This document shows positions 44,893-54,106 of a stretch of 64,000 nt of DNA, in pieces (position 1 is the first letter of the stretch; every line of letters begins with the position of its first letter). Source of the DNA: Rhizorhabdus dicambivorans. GTDB taxonomy: Bacteria > Pseudomonadota > Alphaproteobacteria > Sphingomonadales > Sphingomonadaceae. The notes below the pieces were generated by a model. It made no database searches. It saw only the letters and a list, made by a program, of their open reading frames with translations, and was not told where the DNA came from. Position numbers and translations under genes: made by a program. The stretch spans positions 4,628,001-4,692,000 of the forward strand of contig NZ_CP023449.1 of NCBI RefSeq assembly GCF_002355275.1. The letters run 5' to 3'.

Positions 44893-46281
44893 ATGTTTAT
44901 TCATCGGGCGAAAACACTTCCCTCTATCTTGTTCGTCTCGACGGCCGCGCTGGCGCTCGCCGGTTGCGACAGTTCGGGCAATATGCGGGTGGCGGGCGTC
45001 GGCCAGCTTCCGACGACCCCCGTCGATGGGGGAAGCGGTTCGGGCGATGGCAGCGGTTCGGGATCGGGCGGTGACACCGGCTCGGGAAGCGGCAGCGCGG
45101 GCGGCAGCGGTTCGGGAGGTTCGGGATCGGGCGGAACTGGCGCGGGCGGCGGTGGAAGCGGCGGCGGCGGAGGCGGCGGGACCGGCACCGGCAGCACAGG
45201 CGGCTCCACCGGGGGCTCGACGAGCGGATCGACCAGCGGCCTGCTGGCCACCTTGCCGGTTCCCGGCGTTGCCGGCCCCGACGGCTTGGCCGATACCGGG
45301 CTGCTCCCCAACACGGGCAATCCTTCCAATCCGGGCGCGCTGGGGCCGGTTCTGGTCGCTGCGGGCAACGCGGTACTCGGCGCCAACGGACAGACGCCGA
45401 CCCTGGTGCAAGCGGTCGACAGCGCCGTGCCGGGCTCGGTGCCGATCGCGGGCACGGTATCACAGGTCCTCCAATCCACCGGCCAGGCGCTGGTCGACAC
45501 CGGCCAGGGGCGGACCTATCTGGTCGACGGGCTTACCGCGGCGGTGGGCGAAGCCGTTTCGCTCAACGTCCTCAACAAGGATGTGCTGCCCGGCAGCGGT
45601 TCCCAGCTCGTCGGCACCAGCGTCCTGTCCAACACCCAGAATATGGGCTCGCTGGCCACGGTTGGCGTCGATGCCGCAGGCAACATCGTCAAGGCGGTGG
45701 CGACACCGCTGGGCACCGACAATGCGACGGCGATTTCCGCGGTGGTGCCGGGCAGCACGGGCAGCCTGACCGGCACCGTCGGCCAGATCGCGGGCGCGAC
45801 CGTCGGCACGACGCAGGTGCTCGGCACGACAGGCACGGCTCCGCTGGTGGGTGCCAGCGTACTTTCGCCCACCCAGACCACCGGAAGCCTCGCGACGGTG
45901 GGAGTCGGTTCCGCTGGCAATGCCCTGACAGCCTCGGTCGGGCCGGTGGCGGGCACCAGCGCCAGCGGCAGCGTGACCGGCTCCACCAGCGCCCTGCCCA
46001 CCAACGGGCTCGCCACCGTCGGCGCCGGCAACACGACACTGCTCAACGGTGGCGCCAACCCCGTGATCGGGGCCAGCGTGCTGTCGCCCACCCAGGCCAC
46101 GGGTAGCGCGGTCACGGCCGGCGTGCTGTCGGCCGGCAACACGCTGACCACCAATGTCGGCACCCTCACCGCCCCGCTCACCGGCGGGGTGACGGCCGGC
46201 GGCACGGCGTCGGGCAGCACCACCACGAGCACGGGCGGCGTCACCGGACTTGTCGGAGGCCTGCTGGGCAAGGGCGGCTGA
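44893..46281 (+). CDS. Gly/Ser-rich repeat lipoprotein, putative TPS-like partner
   Basis: A 462-residue lipoprotein. ATG 44893 has GGAGG 5 bases upstream. Signal FVSTAALALAGC has lipobox ALAGC (Cys near residue 25). Residues 45-115 are a Gly/Ser linker. The rest has three related modules of about 75 residues, each with SVLS-(N/P)-TQ-x2-GS and a following AGN: (G)TSVLSNTQNMGSLATVGV near 241, (G)ASVLSPTQTTGSLATVGV near 320 and (G)ASVLSPTQATGSAVTAGV near 393. No TPS (hemagglutinin) domain is visible. It is followed by a TpsB-type barrel, with a hairpin between them. Role unknown. Confidence 0.8.
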   Translation: MFIHRAKTLPSILFVSTAALALAGCDSSGNMRVAGVGQLPTTPVDGGSGSGDGSGSGSGGDTGSGSGSAGGSGSGGSGSGGTGAGGGGSGGGGGGGTGTGSTGGSTGGSTSGSTSGLLATLPVPGVAGPDGLADTGLLPNTGNPSNPGALGPVLVAAGNAVLGANGQTPTLVQAVDSAVPGSVPIAGTVSQVLQSTGQALVDTGQGRTYLVDGLTAAVGEAVSLNVLNKDVLPGSGSQLVGTSVLSNTQNMGSLATVGVDAAGNIVKAVATPLGTDNATAISAVVPGSTGSLTGTVGQIAGATVGTTQVLGTTGTAPLVGASVLSPTQTTGSLATVGVGSAGNALTASVGPVAGTSASGSVTGSTSALPTNGLATVGAGNTTLLNGGANPVIGASVLSPTQATGSAVTAGVLSAGNTLTTNVGTLTAPLTGGVTAGGTASGSTTTSTGGVTGLVGGLLGKGG

Positions 46282-46291
46282 TCCCCGCATC

Positions 46292-46323
46292 GGGGCGGAG
46301 GGCCAGCTCCGCCCCTATCTTTC
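46292..46323 (+). terminator. Intergenic hairpin between the repeat lipoprotein and the TpsB-like gene
   Basis: GGGGCGGA (46292-46299) pairs with TCCGCCCC (46308-46315), loop of 8, then TATCTTTCCTT. A partial terminator or attenuator that would lower expression of the barrel relative to the lipoprotein. Confidence 0.65.
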
Positions 46324-46345
46324 CTTCACAACAGGGGATGTCTCG

Positions 46346-47983
46346 ATGAGACCATCGACCGGGCTGGTCGCAGCCGGGCTGGCGCTCGGCGCGCCGATCA
46401 TGGCGGCTGGGGCGCAGTCGCCGCTGATCCTCGACCGCAACCGCGCGGATCGCATTCAGCCGATCACGCCCACCGTGCCCAATGCGGCGCGGCAGGCGCC
46501 GGCCACGGCGGCGCCGGTGATCGAAGGTGGCGCCGAACAGGGCGGCACGATCATCAAGGCCATCCGCTTCGTCGGCACCCAGGCGCCGATCGAAGCCGCG
46601 CGGGCCGCCGAAGCCTATATCGGCAAGCCGGCCACGCGCGCCACGCTGCAGAATGTCGCGGCGGCTGTCTCGGCCGGCTATGCAAAAGCCGACGTCGCGC
46701 TCTATTCGGTGCTGATCCCCAACCAGGACATATCGGACGGCGTGCTGCGGGTGCTGCTGATCGAGGGCACCGTCGAGCAGGTGATCGTCACCGATACGTC
46801 GACCGGGCGCGCGCGCCGCCTGGTTGCCGCGATCGGCGACCGGCTGACCGCCGAGAAGCCGCTGCGCAAATCGACCCTGCAGCGTTATGTTTCGCTGATC
46901 CAGGATGTGCCGGGAACCACGACCGACATCGACATCGTCCAGGGATCGGCGCAGGGCTTGGTCCGTATCGTCCTGACCGTCCGCGACAAGAAGAACGAGT
47001 TCGCCAGCGGCTTCGACAACCGCGCGGGCTCCACCTATCGCGGCGGCGCCTTCACCGCGAGGGCGACCCTGTTCCATCTGCTGCGCGGCGGCGACCAGAC
47101 CGACATCAATCTCGCCGCATCGACCAATTTCCGCAATTACCGCTATGCCTCGCTCAGCCATTCGACTGCGATCGGCAGCAATGGCGGGCGGCTGGCCCTA
47201 TCGGCCGGCTATCTCAAGACGAAACCCCGCAATACGCCGATCAAGGGCGACGCGGAGATCGTCGGGCTGACCTACAGCTATCCGCTGATCCGCGATTACC
47301 GGCGCAACCTCACCGCCTCGGCCGGAGTCGACGGGCTGAACAGCGACAATGCCGCCTTCGGCCAGCTCATCGCCAGCGAACGCACCCGCGCCGCTCGCGT
47401 CGCACTTGGCTATGTCGAGGCACTGCCGAAGCGGACGCTGGCCGGCGGCGTCACCGTCAGCCGCGGTCTCGACATGCTCGGCGCCCGGGTGACCGCACCG
47501 CTGGCGGAAACGCGGTTCACCAAGGCCAACGCCCGGATCAGCCTCGACCAGGCGATCGGCAAGACCTTCATCGCCCGGCTGCGGCTGAGCGGCCAATATA
47601 GCCGCGACAGGCTTCCCGCGGCGGAGCGTTTCGCGGTCGGCGGCGAGGAGCTGGGCCGCGCCTTCGAGATCGCGGTGCTGACCGGCGATCGCGGCGCGGG
47701 CGCCCTGGCCGAGCTGGCGGTCAAGCCGATGATGAAGTCGAAGCTGTTCGGGGCGACCGAACTCTATGCCTTTGCCGATGCGGCGAAGCTGCGCATCCTG
47801 CCGCGCGGCCCGCTGCCCGGCGGGACCTTCGACCTCGCCTCGGCCGGCGGCGGCCTGCGCCTGGCCTATACCAGCAAGGCGGCGCTGTTCCTCGAGGCGG
47901 CCAAGCCGCTCGACCGGCCCTATGCCGGCTATGAGAAGGACTGGCGTCTTTCGGTCGGCTGGAAACTGGCGTTGCGGTCCTAG
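46346..47983 (+). CDS. ShlB/FhaC/HecB-family outer-membrane translocator (TpsB)
   Basis: A 545-residue protein: signal peptide 1-23, a helix-rich linker (about 25-70), POTRA-like part (about 75-225, with SVLIPNQDISDGVLRVLLIEG) and a beta-barrel to the end (last residues WKLALRS). The L6 loop motif of TpsB proteins, VRGY/F, here reads GRAF in AVGGEELGRAFEI, keeping the Arg. Closest known job is secretion of a partner protein. Divergent from no other gene; it converges on the symporter gene, the two stop codons sharing CTAG. Confidence 0.87.
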   Translation: MRPSTGLVAAGLALGAPIMAAGAQSPLILDRNRADRIQPITPTVPNAARQAPATAAPVIEGGAEQGGTIIKAIRFVGTQAPIEAARAAEAYIGKPATRATLQNVAAAVSAGYAKADVALYSVLIPNQDISDGVLRVLLIEGTVEQVIVTDTSTGRARRLVAAIGDRLTAEKPLRKSTLQRYVSLIQDVPGTTTDIDIVQGSAQGLVRIVLTVRDKKNEFASGFDNRAGSTYRGGAFTARATLFHLLRGGDQTDINLAASTNFRNYRYASLSHSTAIGSNGGRLALSAGYLKTKPRNTPIKGDAEIVGLTYSYPLIRDYRRNLTASAGVDGLNSDNAAFGQLIASERTRAARVALGYVEALPKRTLAGGVTVSRGLDMLGARVTAPLAETRFTKANARISLDQAIGKTFIARLRLSGQYSRDRLPAAERFAVGGEELGRAFEIAVLTGDRGAGALAELAVKPMMKSKLFGATELYAFADAAKLRILPRGPLPGGTFDLASAGGGLRLAYTSKAALFLEAAKPLDRPYAGYEKDWRLSVGWKLALRS

Positions 47984-49299
47984 GCTTCCGCCACCAGCAC
48001 GCCCTCCGCCGCCGGCTCCTCCAATATCCCCTCGCGCCTGGCGACGATCATCGGCACCAGGATCTGGCCGGCGACGTTGACGGCGGTGCGCCCCATGTCG
48101 AGGATCGGGTCGATCGCCAGCAGCAGGCCTGCCCCTTCCAGCGGCAGGCCGAGGGTGGAGAGGGTGAGGGTCAGCATCACCGTCGCGCCGGTCAGCCCGG
48201 CGGTCGCGGCGGAGCCCAGCACCGAAGCCAGCACGATCAGTCCATAGTCGGTGACGCCCAATGGGATCGCGTAGAATTGCGCGACGAAGATCGCCGAAAT
48301 CGCCGGATAGATCGCCGCGCAGCCGTCCATCTTGGTGGTCGAGGCGAGCGGCACCGCGAAGCTCGCATAGCTCTTCGGAACGCCGAGCAGCTCGGCCGAG
48401 CGCTCGGTAACGGGCAGGGTGCCGACCGAGGAACGCGACACGAAGCCGAGCTGGATCGCCGGCCATGCCCCCGCGAAATAGCGGCGCGGGCTGATGCCGT
48501 TGGCGAGCAGCAGCAGCGGATAGACCACCAGCAGCACCAGCCCGAGGCCGATATAGACCGACAGCGCGAAGGCGCTCAGCCCTGCCAGTGCATCCCAGCC
48601 ATATTTGACCACCGCGGCGCCGATCAGTCCCGCGCTGCCAATCGGGGTCAGCCGGATCACCCACCAGAGCAGCCTGCGCATGATCATCAGCAGGCCGCGC
48701 ACGAAGCCGATGAACGGCTCGGCCGCCTCCCCCGCCTTCAGCGCGGCGGCGCCGACCGCGATCGAGAGGACGATGATCTGGAGGACGTTGAAGCCGATCG
48801 AGGTGGTGACGGCGCCGTCGTCTCCGGTCTTGTTGCTGGCATAGATGCCGAGCGCATTGGCGGGCACCAGCCCCTTGATGAAGTCCAGCCAGCTGCCCAT
48901 CGTCTTGGGCACCGCCGCCTCGCTGTGCGCGACCCCGGCCGCGACGCCGGGCTGGATCAGCAGCCCCAGCGCGATGCCGATGCTCACCGCGATCAACGCG
49001 GTGATCGCGAACCATAGCAGCGTCTGGCCGACCAGCCGCGCGGCGTTGGTCAGGTCGCGCAGATTGACGATCGACGTGACGATCGCCGCGAAGATCAGCG
49101 GCGGTACCAGCGCCTTGAGCAGCTGGACGAACAGCGAGCCGATCAGGTCGAGCGTCTGGGCGAGCGCGTTGGGATCGCCGCCGGCCGGCCCCATCGACCG
49201 CGCGAGCAGGCCCAGCAGCAGGCCGATGGCCATGCCGGCCAGCACCTGCAGCCCGAAGCTGCTGACATAAGGGGATTGCGGCTTGGTCGCTGTGGCCAT
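47980..49299 (-). CDS. Dicarboxylate/amino acid:cation symporter (DAACS)
   Basis: A 439-residue transporter with eight or more helices and two re-entrant hairpins: FVSRSSVGTLPVT (HP1-type), and LGSAATAGLTGATVMLTL (HP2-type), plus the family's ASTTKMDGCA segment. It imports C4-dicarboxylates or acidic amino acids with Na+ or H+. ATG 49299 selected because the longer frame reaches into the divergent promoter region. Shares CTAG with the barrel gene at the 3' ends. Confidence 0.9.
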   Translation of the reverse strand: MATATKPQSPYVSSFGLQVLAGMAIGLLLGLLARSMGPAGGDPNALAQTLDLIGSLFVQLLKALVPPLIFAAIVTSIVNLRDLTNAARLVGQTLLWFAITALIAVSIGIALGLLIQPGVAAGVAHSEAAVPKTMGSWLDFIKGLVPANALGIYASNKTGDDGAVTTSIGFNVLQIIVLSIAVGAAALKAGEAAEPFIGFVRGLLMIMRRLLWWVIRLTPIGSAGLIGAAVVKYGWDALAGLSAFALSVYIGLGLVLLVVYPLLLLANGISPRRYFAGAWPAIQLGFVSRSSVGTLPVTERSAELLGVPKSYASFAVPLASTTKMDGCAAIYPAISAIFVAQFYAIPLGVTDYGLIVLASVLGSAATAGLTGATVMLTLTLSTLGLPLEGAGLLLAIDPILDMGRTAVNVAGQILVPMIVARREGILEEPAAEGVLVAEA

Positions 49300-49398
49300 G
49301 GCGGATTCTCGCGCTGAAACTGGCCCGAAGGTGGGATCGGGCCACATCCATAACAAACGAGATTAGCTTACAGGCCTGACAACAGGCCTATGCACGGC

Positions 49399-50676
49399 TC
49401 AGGGGCGCAATTGCCCCGAACCGCGCACCAGCCATTTGTAGGTGGTGAGCCCTTCGAGCGCGACCGGGCCGCGCGCGTGCATCCGGCCGGTGGAGATGCC
49501 GATCTCGGCGCCCAGCCCGAACTCGCCGCCATCGGCGAACTGGGTGGAGGCGTTGTGCATCACGATCGCGCTGTCGACCGCGCTCAGGAAGCGATCGGCC
49601 TTTGCCTGGTCCTCGGTGACGATCGCGTCGGTGTGGTGCGAACTGTGGCGGGCGATGTGCGCCATCGCCGCCTCGATCCCGTCGACCATCGCCACCGAGA
49701 CGATGCTGTCGAGATATTCGCAGTCCCAGTCATTGTCGGACGCCGGCTTCACCCGCGCGTCGAGCGCCTGGATCGCGCCGTCGCCGCGGACCTCGCAACC
49801 CGCCTCGATCAGCGCGGCGAGGATGGGTTGGGGGGCGGCATAGGCGCGGTCGATCAGGATCGTCTCGGTCGCGCCGCAGACGCCGGTGCGGCGCATCTTG
49901 GCGTTGACCGCGAGCGGCAGCGCCTTGGCCGGATCGGCGGCACCGTCGATATAGAGATGGACGATGCCGTCGAGATGGGCAAGCACCGGCACCCGTGCCT
50001 CATCCTGCACGCGCGCGACCAGGCTCTTGCCGCCACGCGGCACGATGATGTCGATCAGCCCCTGCGCCGTCAGCATCGCACCGACCGCCGCGCGATCGGT
50101 GACCGGCACCAGCTGGATCGCGTCGTCAGGCAGGCCCGCCGCGCGCACGCCATCGAGCAGCGCGGCGTGGATCGCGCGGTTGCTGGCCGACGCCTCGGAA
50201 CCGCCGCGCAATATGCAGGCATTGCCCGACATCAGCGACAGCGCACCGGCATCGGCAGTGACGTTGGGGCGGCTTTCATAGATGATGCCGATCACGCCCA
50301 GCGGCACGCGCACCCGCTGAAGGATCAGGCCGTTCGGCCGCCGCGTCTCGTCGATCGTCTCGCCGACCGGATCGGGCAGGCCGGCAACCGCCTCCAGGCC
50401 CGCCGCCATGCCTTCCAGCCGCGCGGGGTTCAGCGTCAGCCGGTCGATCATCGCCGCCGACAGGCCATTGGCCTGGGCCCGCGCGACATCCCCGGCATTG
50501 GCGGCGAGGATCGCCTCGCCCTGCGTGCGGATCGCCTTCGCGGCCTCGACCAGTGCCCTCGCCTTGTCGGCGGTCGGCGTTCCCGCGAGCCGGGCGGCGG
50601 CGGCACGGGCACGTGTGCCCATATCCGCGATCAGGGCGGCGGCGTCGGTGGGGCGCATGGCAACGGCTTCGGTCAT
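49399..50676 (-). CDS. proA: Glutamate-5-semialdehyde dehydrogenase
   Basis: A 425-residue aldehyde dehydrogenase-fold enzyme reducing glutamyl-5-phosphate for proline synthesis. [30 protein letters not shown] and the catalytic Cys in [13 protein letters not shown] are diagnostic. ATG 50676 fits best; a longer frame exists but lacks family match. proB is not adjacent. Confidence 0.96.
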   Translation of the reverse strand: MTEAVAMRPTDAAALIADMGTRARAAAARLAGTPTADKARALVEAAKAIRTQGEAILAANAGDVARAQANGLSAAMIDRLTLNPARLEGMAAGLEAVAGLPDPVGETIDETRRPNGLILQRVRVPLGVIGIIYESRPNVTADAGALSLMSGNACILRGGSEASASNRAIHAALLDGVRAAGLPDDAIQLVPVTDRAAVGAMLTAQGLIDIIVPRGGKSLVARVQDEARVPVLAHLDGIVHLYIDGAADPAKALPLAVNAKMRRTGVCGATETILIDRAYAAPQPILAALIEAGCEVRGDGAIQALDARVKPASDNDWDCEYLDSIVSVAMVDGIEAAMAHIARHSSHHTDAIVTEDQAKADRFLSAVDSAIVMHNASTQFADGGEFGLGAEIGISTGRMHARGPVALEGLTTYKWLVRGSGQLRP

Positions 50677-50754
50677 GGCCGCGCCACTAGCATAGCCGTG
50701 GCGCCGCTCCAAAGCCCCCTCGCGCTTGTCGCCCGCCAATGCTAGCTTTCAGCC

Positions 50755-51840
50755 ATGTCAGGGGAATTCGAAGCAATGGCCGATGCCGCCACCGGCGGCC
50801 TTGCGGCGGGGGCGATCGACGGGACGGGCCGATCGCGTCATGAAGGTCATGGCGGCGCCTGCCTCAACTGCGGCACCGCGCTGGTCGGGCCGCATTGCCA
50901 TCGATGCGGCCAGACGGCGCATATCCATCGCACCGCGTCAGGCCTGTTTCACGACATAGCCCATGGCGTGTTCCATTTCGAAGGACGGACCTGGCACACC
51001 TTGCCGCTGCTGTTCTGGCGGCCGGGGGAAGTGACCCGGCGCTACATCCAGGGCGAACGTGTGAACTTCGTCTCGCCGATGGCGCTGTTCCTCTTCTCGG
51101 TCTTCCTGATGGTCGCGGTCTTCGGGGTGCTGGGCGGGCCGTTCGGACCGCTCAACACGGGCGATGTCGCCGCCACCGCCAAGGCGCGGACCGACGCGGC
51201 CAATGAGCTGAAGCGGGTCGAGACCGAAATAAGGACGCTCAAGGCGCGCAAGGATGCGCTCAAGGCCCAAGGCAGGAGCGACCCCAAGCTGAACGAACAG
51301 CTGGGCGATCTCATCTCCGACGAGGCGGGGCTGCGGCTGGTGACCAAGGGCATCCTCAAACCCAACATCAAGTCACAGCCGATCGATATCGAGGAGGCCG
51401 GGATCAAGACCGGGGTTCCCGGGGTCGACCATGTCATCCAGCATGCCGCCGACAATCCCGAGCTGGCGGCCTACAAGCTCCAGTCGAGCGCCTATAAATT
51501 CTCCTGGGCGCTGATCCCCATCTCCCTGCCCTTCATCTGGCTGCTGTTCGCCTTCCGCCGCGATGTCGGCATGTATGATCACGCCATCTTTGCCACCTAT
51601 TCGCTGTCGGCGATGACCCTGATGGTGGTCGCGCTGAGCATCGGCGCCGCGCTGGGCCTGTGGGGTGGGGCGATCGCGGCGGTGCTGCTGCTGTTCCCGC
51701 CCTGGCACATGTACCGCCAGCTCAAGGGGGCTTACGGACTTGGCCGCTTCGGCGCGCTGTGGCGCACCTTCGCGCTGATCATATCGGCCTATACGGCCGC
51801 GCTGATCTTCTTCATCTTCCTGCTGACGATGGGGGCGTGA
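50755..51840 (+). CDS. DUF3667 membrane protein
   Basis: A 361-residue protein. A zinc-ribbon-like CLNCGTALVGPHCHRCGQ lies near 36-53; then the DUF3667 signature HFEGRTWHTLPLLFWRPGEVTRRYIQGER (long motif at about 75-102) and a first membrane helix. A charged coiled region (about 145-180) and three to four C-terminal helices follow. Its function is unknown. Confidence 0.9.
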   Translation: MSGEFEAMADAATGGLAAGAIDGTGRSRHEGHGGACLNCGTALVGPHCHRCGQTAHIHRTASGLFHDIAHGVFHFEGRTWHTLPLLFWRPGEVTRRYIQGERVNFVSPMALFLFSVFLMVAVFGVLGGPFGPLNTGDVAATAKARTDAANELKRVETEIRTLKARKDALKAQGRSDPKLNEQLGDLISDEAGLRLVTKGILKPNIKSQPIDIEEAGIKTGVPGVDHVIQHAADNPELAAYKLQSSAYKFSWALIPISLPFIWLLFAFRRDVGMYDHAIFATYSLSAMTLMVVALSIGAALGLWGGAIAAVLLLFPPWHMYRQLKGAYGLGRFGALWRTFALIISAYTAALIFFIFLLTMGA

Positions 51841-51873
51841 TGCGGCGGTAGGGGCTGCAGGATCGGGGGATCT

Positions 51874-52434
51874 ATGGGCAGGACATTGTTGATAGCGCTT
51901 GCACTGGCCATGCTGGTCGCCGTGACGCTTGCGATCAGGACCTGTGGACAGACAGGTCCGGTCACGACGCAGCCGGCGCGGGACCTGTCCGCGGTCGTCG
52001 CCCTGCCCAACGGATCGACGATGACCGCGCCCAAGGGGACCGTCGGACGTGACATGGTCGACTGGCTGGCTTCCAACGATGACACCGAACGGCGCTTCGA
52101 ACTGGGCGGCCGGGAGTTCGACGGCCGCTCGGTCGAACCGACGATCGAATCCAAGGTCCGCATCACGCGCGGCATCCAGATCCTGAAGGCGAATCCCAAT
52201 GTGGACCTGCATGTGATCGGCTACACCGCGGCGAGCGGCGATGAAGCGGCGGACATCAAGCTGTCGCAGGCACGGGCGAAATGGATCGTGGATGCGCTGC
52301 GCGACGGCGGCGTTGCGGGTTCGCGCCTGACCAGCGAAGGCCGGGGCGGGGCCGACCCGATCGGCGACAACAACACGGCGCAAGGCCGCGCCGCCAACGA
52401 GCGGGTCGCGATGATCCTGCGGCATCGACGCTGA
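51874..52434 (+). CDS. OmpA-like domain protein
   Basis: A 186-residue protein with an N-terminal hydrophobic segment (3-20, possibly an uncleaved anchor) and a C-terminal OmpA/MotB domain: GREFDGRSVEPTIESKV, ANPNVDLHVIGYTAASGDE, LSQARAKWIVDALRDGGV and SEGRGGADPIGDNN...NERVAM. It may bind peptidoglycan. The GxGE(T/S) metric of strong OmpA domains is partly kept. It starts 33 bases after the DUF3667 stop codon and may be co-transcribed. Confidence 0.85.
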   Translation: MGRTLLIALALAMLVAVTLAIRTCGQTGPVTTQPARDLSAVVALPNGSTMTAPKGTVGRDMVDWLASNDDTERRFELGGREFDGRSVEPTIESKVRITRGIQILKANPNVDLHVIGYTAASGDEAADIKLSQARAKWIVDALRDGGVAGSRLTSEGRGGADPIGDNNTAQGRAANERVAMILRHRR

Positions 52435-52447
52435 GCCGGGGCCTCGC

Positions 52448-52777
52448 TTATTTGGGCAGGCGACAGACCGGCAGCTTGAGATCGGCGAGGTCGCGGCAGG
52501 GCCGGACCTGCACCGAGGCGTCGAGCCCGATGAACACGGCATAGGCGGCGCCACGATCGCACTGGACCGTCCACATCTCCAGATTCTTGTAGGACTGCTG
52601 ATAGGCGACCGGCCCGATCCGCTTGCAATATTGGCCGTTGTCCAGAACCGCGCGGCGCATCGTCGCGCGCTGCTGGAGCGACGACAGCTTCTTCAGCTGG
52701 TTGCTGTAGTCATTGGTGAGCGCGGCCGCCGGGGCGGCGGCGAGCAGGGCGGCGGTGATGGCAAGGATCGTTTTCAT
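52448..52777 (-). CDS. Small secreted protein of unknown family
   Basis: A 109-residue protein with signal peptide (MKTILAITAALLAAAPAAA). The mature part contains four cysteines (YCKRIG, VQCDRG, RPCRDL and PVCRLP), so two disulphides are likely. No domain recognised. It converges on the OmpA-like gene. Confidence 0.75.
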   Translation of the reverse strand: MKTILAITAALLAAAPAAALTNDYSNQLKKLSSLQQRATMRRAVLDNGQYCKRIGPVAYQQSYKNLEMWTVQCDRGAAYAVFIGLDASVQVRPCRDLADLKLPVCRLPK

Positions 52778-52808
52778 GGCACCAGCATAGACCCGTTCCG
52801 GGCGCGCG

Positions 52809-52833
52809 AAAAAGGGGCCGCCGAGGCGGCCCC
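52809..52833 (-). terminator. Intrinsic terminator after the DUF1328 gene
   Basis: On the minus strand, GGGGCCGC / GCGGCCCC with a 4-base loop followed by five T. It lies 27 bases past the stop codon of the gene at 52860. Confidence 0.9.
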
Positions 52834-52859
52834 TGAAACGCTACGCAACAACATCGTAT

Positions 52860-53042
52860 CTAAAGCGATTGGCTGATCTTCTTGCCCGCGAACAAGGCGA
52901 GCAGCGCGAAGATGATGAACAGGGCAATCGCGATGAAGAAGAGGATCTTGGCGAGGCCGACAAAGGCGCCACCGATGCCGCCGAAGCCCAGTGCGCCAAG
53001 GACAAGGCCGACCACCAGGAAGATAAGCGCCCATTTCAGCAT
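52860..53042 (-). CDS. DUF1328 (UPF0391) small membrane protein
   Basis: A 60-residue protein of two hydrophobic helices starting [22 protein letters not shown] and ending in KKISQSL. ATG 53042 has GGAGTG in range; a GTG at 53051 would add three residues. DUF1328 proteins (YtjA) are stress- associated. An EcfG promoter 30 bases upstream and a clean terminator make this a complete monocistronic unit. Confidence 0.9.
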   Translation of the reverse strand: MLKWALIFLVVGLVLGALGFGGIGGAFVGLAKILFFIAIALFIIFALLALFAGKKISQSL

Positions 53043-53071
53043 TGCAGTCACTCCGTTCCAGATGCGGATTG

Positions 53072-53096
53072 AACGGAGAAGGCGCCAGGAGGTTCC
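53072..53096 (-). promoter_or_regulatory. EcfG-type promoter of the DUF1328 gene
   Basis: On the minus strand GGAAC (53096-53092), 16-base spacer, CGTT (53075-53072), a full match to the alphaproteobacterial general-stress sigma consensus GGAAC-N16/17-CGTT. It would start transcription about 20-25 bases before the ATG at 53042. Confidence 0.8.
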
Positions 53097-53145
53097 AATA
53101 TATTGCCCTGCGCAACGAACAGGCGGTCAGGCCGGGCGCGAAACC

Positions 53146-53430
53146 CTACTCCCCCGGCGCCTTCGCCTTGATCGCCAGCGCATGGATCTTGTCGCGCAGC
53201 AACTCGGCCAGCGCATGGTTGACCGCGCGCTGGCGGGCCACACGGTTCTGGCCGGCAAAGACCGCGCTTTCTATCTCGACGGTGAAATGGCTTTCGCCCG
53301 CCCCGTCATGGCCGGCATGGCCACGGTGGCTCTCGCTGTCGTCGATCACGGCAAGGCGGGTGGGGGCAAGCGCGGCACTCAGCCGGCGGTGGATTTCAGC
53401 GGCGACGGGGCCGGTGGGAAGTTCGCTCAT
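53146..53430 (-). CDS. BolA family protein
   Basis: A 94-residue protein with the BolA pattern: AAEIHRRLSAALAPTRLAVIDDSE, HRGHAGHD, then GESHFTVEIESAVFAGQNRVARQRAVNHAL with the HAL-AEL end. Thought to act with monothiol glutaredoxins in iron-sulphur handling. Divergent from the J-domain gene. Several frames are longer, but ATG 53430 matches family size. Confidence 0.92.
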   Translation of the reverse strand: MSELPTGPVAAEIHRRLSAALAPTRLAVIDDSESHRGHAGHDGAGESHFTVEIESAVFAGQNRVARQRAVNHALAELLRDKIHALAIKAKAPGE

Positions 53431-53469
53431 CCGCACTATATAGGCGCTTTGGTCAGGAAGAGGCGAGCG

Positions 53470-54072
53470 TTGAGCGAAGAGTTTGCCACCAGGCGCGCGG
53501 GACCGCGCTTCCACGGGCGAATCGAAGGGAAAGGCCGGCCTTGCGCCGAACCAGGCTGCAAGGCGCCAGGCGAGTTCCGGGCGCCTGCGGCCCATGGCCA
53601 GCGTTCGGGTTTCGACGGCCCCGGCGACTGGCGCTACCTGTGCCTCGATCATGTCCGCGCGTTCAACGGCGGCTATAATTTCTTCGCGGGCATGAGCAGC
53701 GACGAGATCGAGGCGCAGCAGACCCCCTATGGCGGCTGGGACAGAGAGACCCGCGCCTTTTCCCCCAATGCGGGGGGCAGCCCGCGGTGGGCCGACTTCA
53801 CCGACCCGCTCGATGCGATCGGCGCCCGATTCGCCCGCCGAGCCGACCAGGAACGCAAGGATGGCCGGGAGCTGTCGGAGGGCGACCGCAAGGCGCTGAA
53901 GACGCTCGGCCTCGACAAGGATGCCGACCGCCGCGCGCTGCGCAGCCGCTATGCCGAACTGGTTCGCCGCTATCATCCGGACAGGAATGGCGGCGACCGG
54001 AGCCACGAGAAGGCTTTGCAGGATGTGATTTCGGCTTATACGCAGCTGAAAGGCCGTCCCGCCTTCGCATAA
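53470..54072 (+). CDS. J-domain protein (DnaJ-like)
   Basis: About 200 residues, probably starting at TTG 53470 (AGAGG nearby). The C-terminal J domain (from [15 protein letters not shown] near 145) includes YHPDRNGGD with the HPD tripeptide. The front contains paired Cys motifs ([14 protein letters not shown] near 24-37 and YLCLDH near 56) that may bind zinc, and [12 protein letters not shown]. Same layout, BolA-J protein-CobS, occurs in other Alphaproteobacteria. TTG start is uncertain. Confidence 0.85.
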   Translation: MSEEFATRRAGPRFHGRIEGKGRPCAEPGCKAPGEFRAPAAHGQRSGFDGPGDWRYLCLDHVRAFNGGYNFFAGMSSDEIEAQQTPYGGWDRETRAFSPNAGGSPRWADFTDPLDAIGARFARRADQERKDGRELSEGDRKALKTLGLDKDADRRALRSRYAELVRRYHPDRNGGDRSHEKALQDVISAYTQLKGRPAFA

Positions 54073-54106
54073 GCAGCATAATCGATTCAAGTTAAGGCAG
54101 CATGTC

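Noticed and set aside
45040-45180. Short direct repeats (GGCAGCGGTTCGGG type) resembling a repeat array or CRISPR
   Set aside because: Codon-level Gly/Ser low complexity inside a coding gene; no regular spacers.
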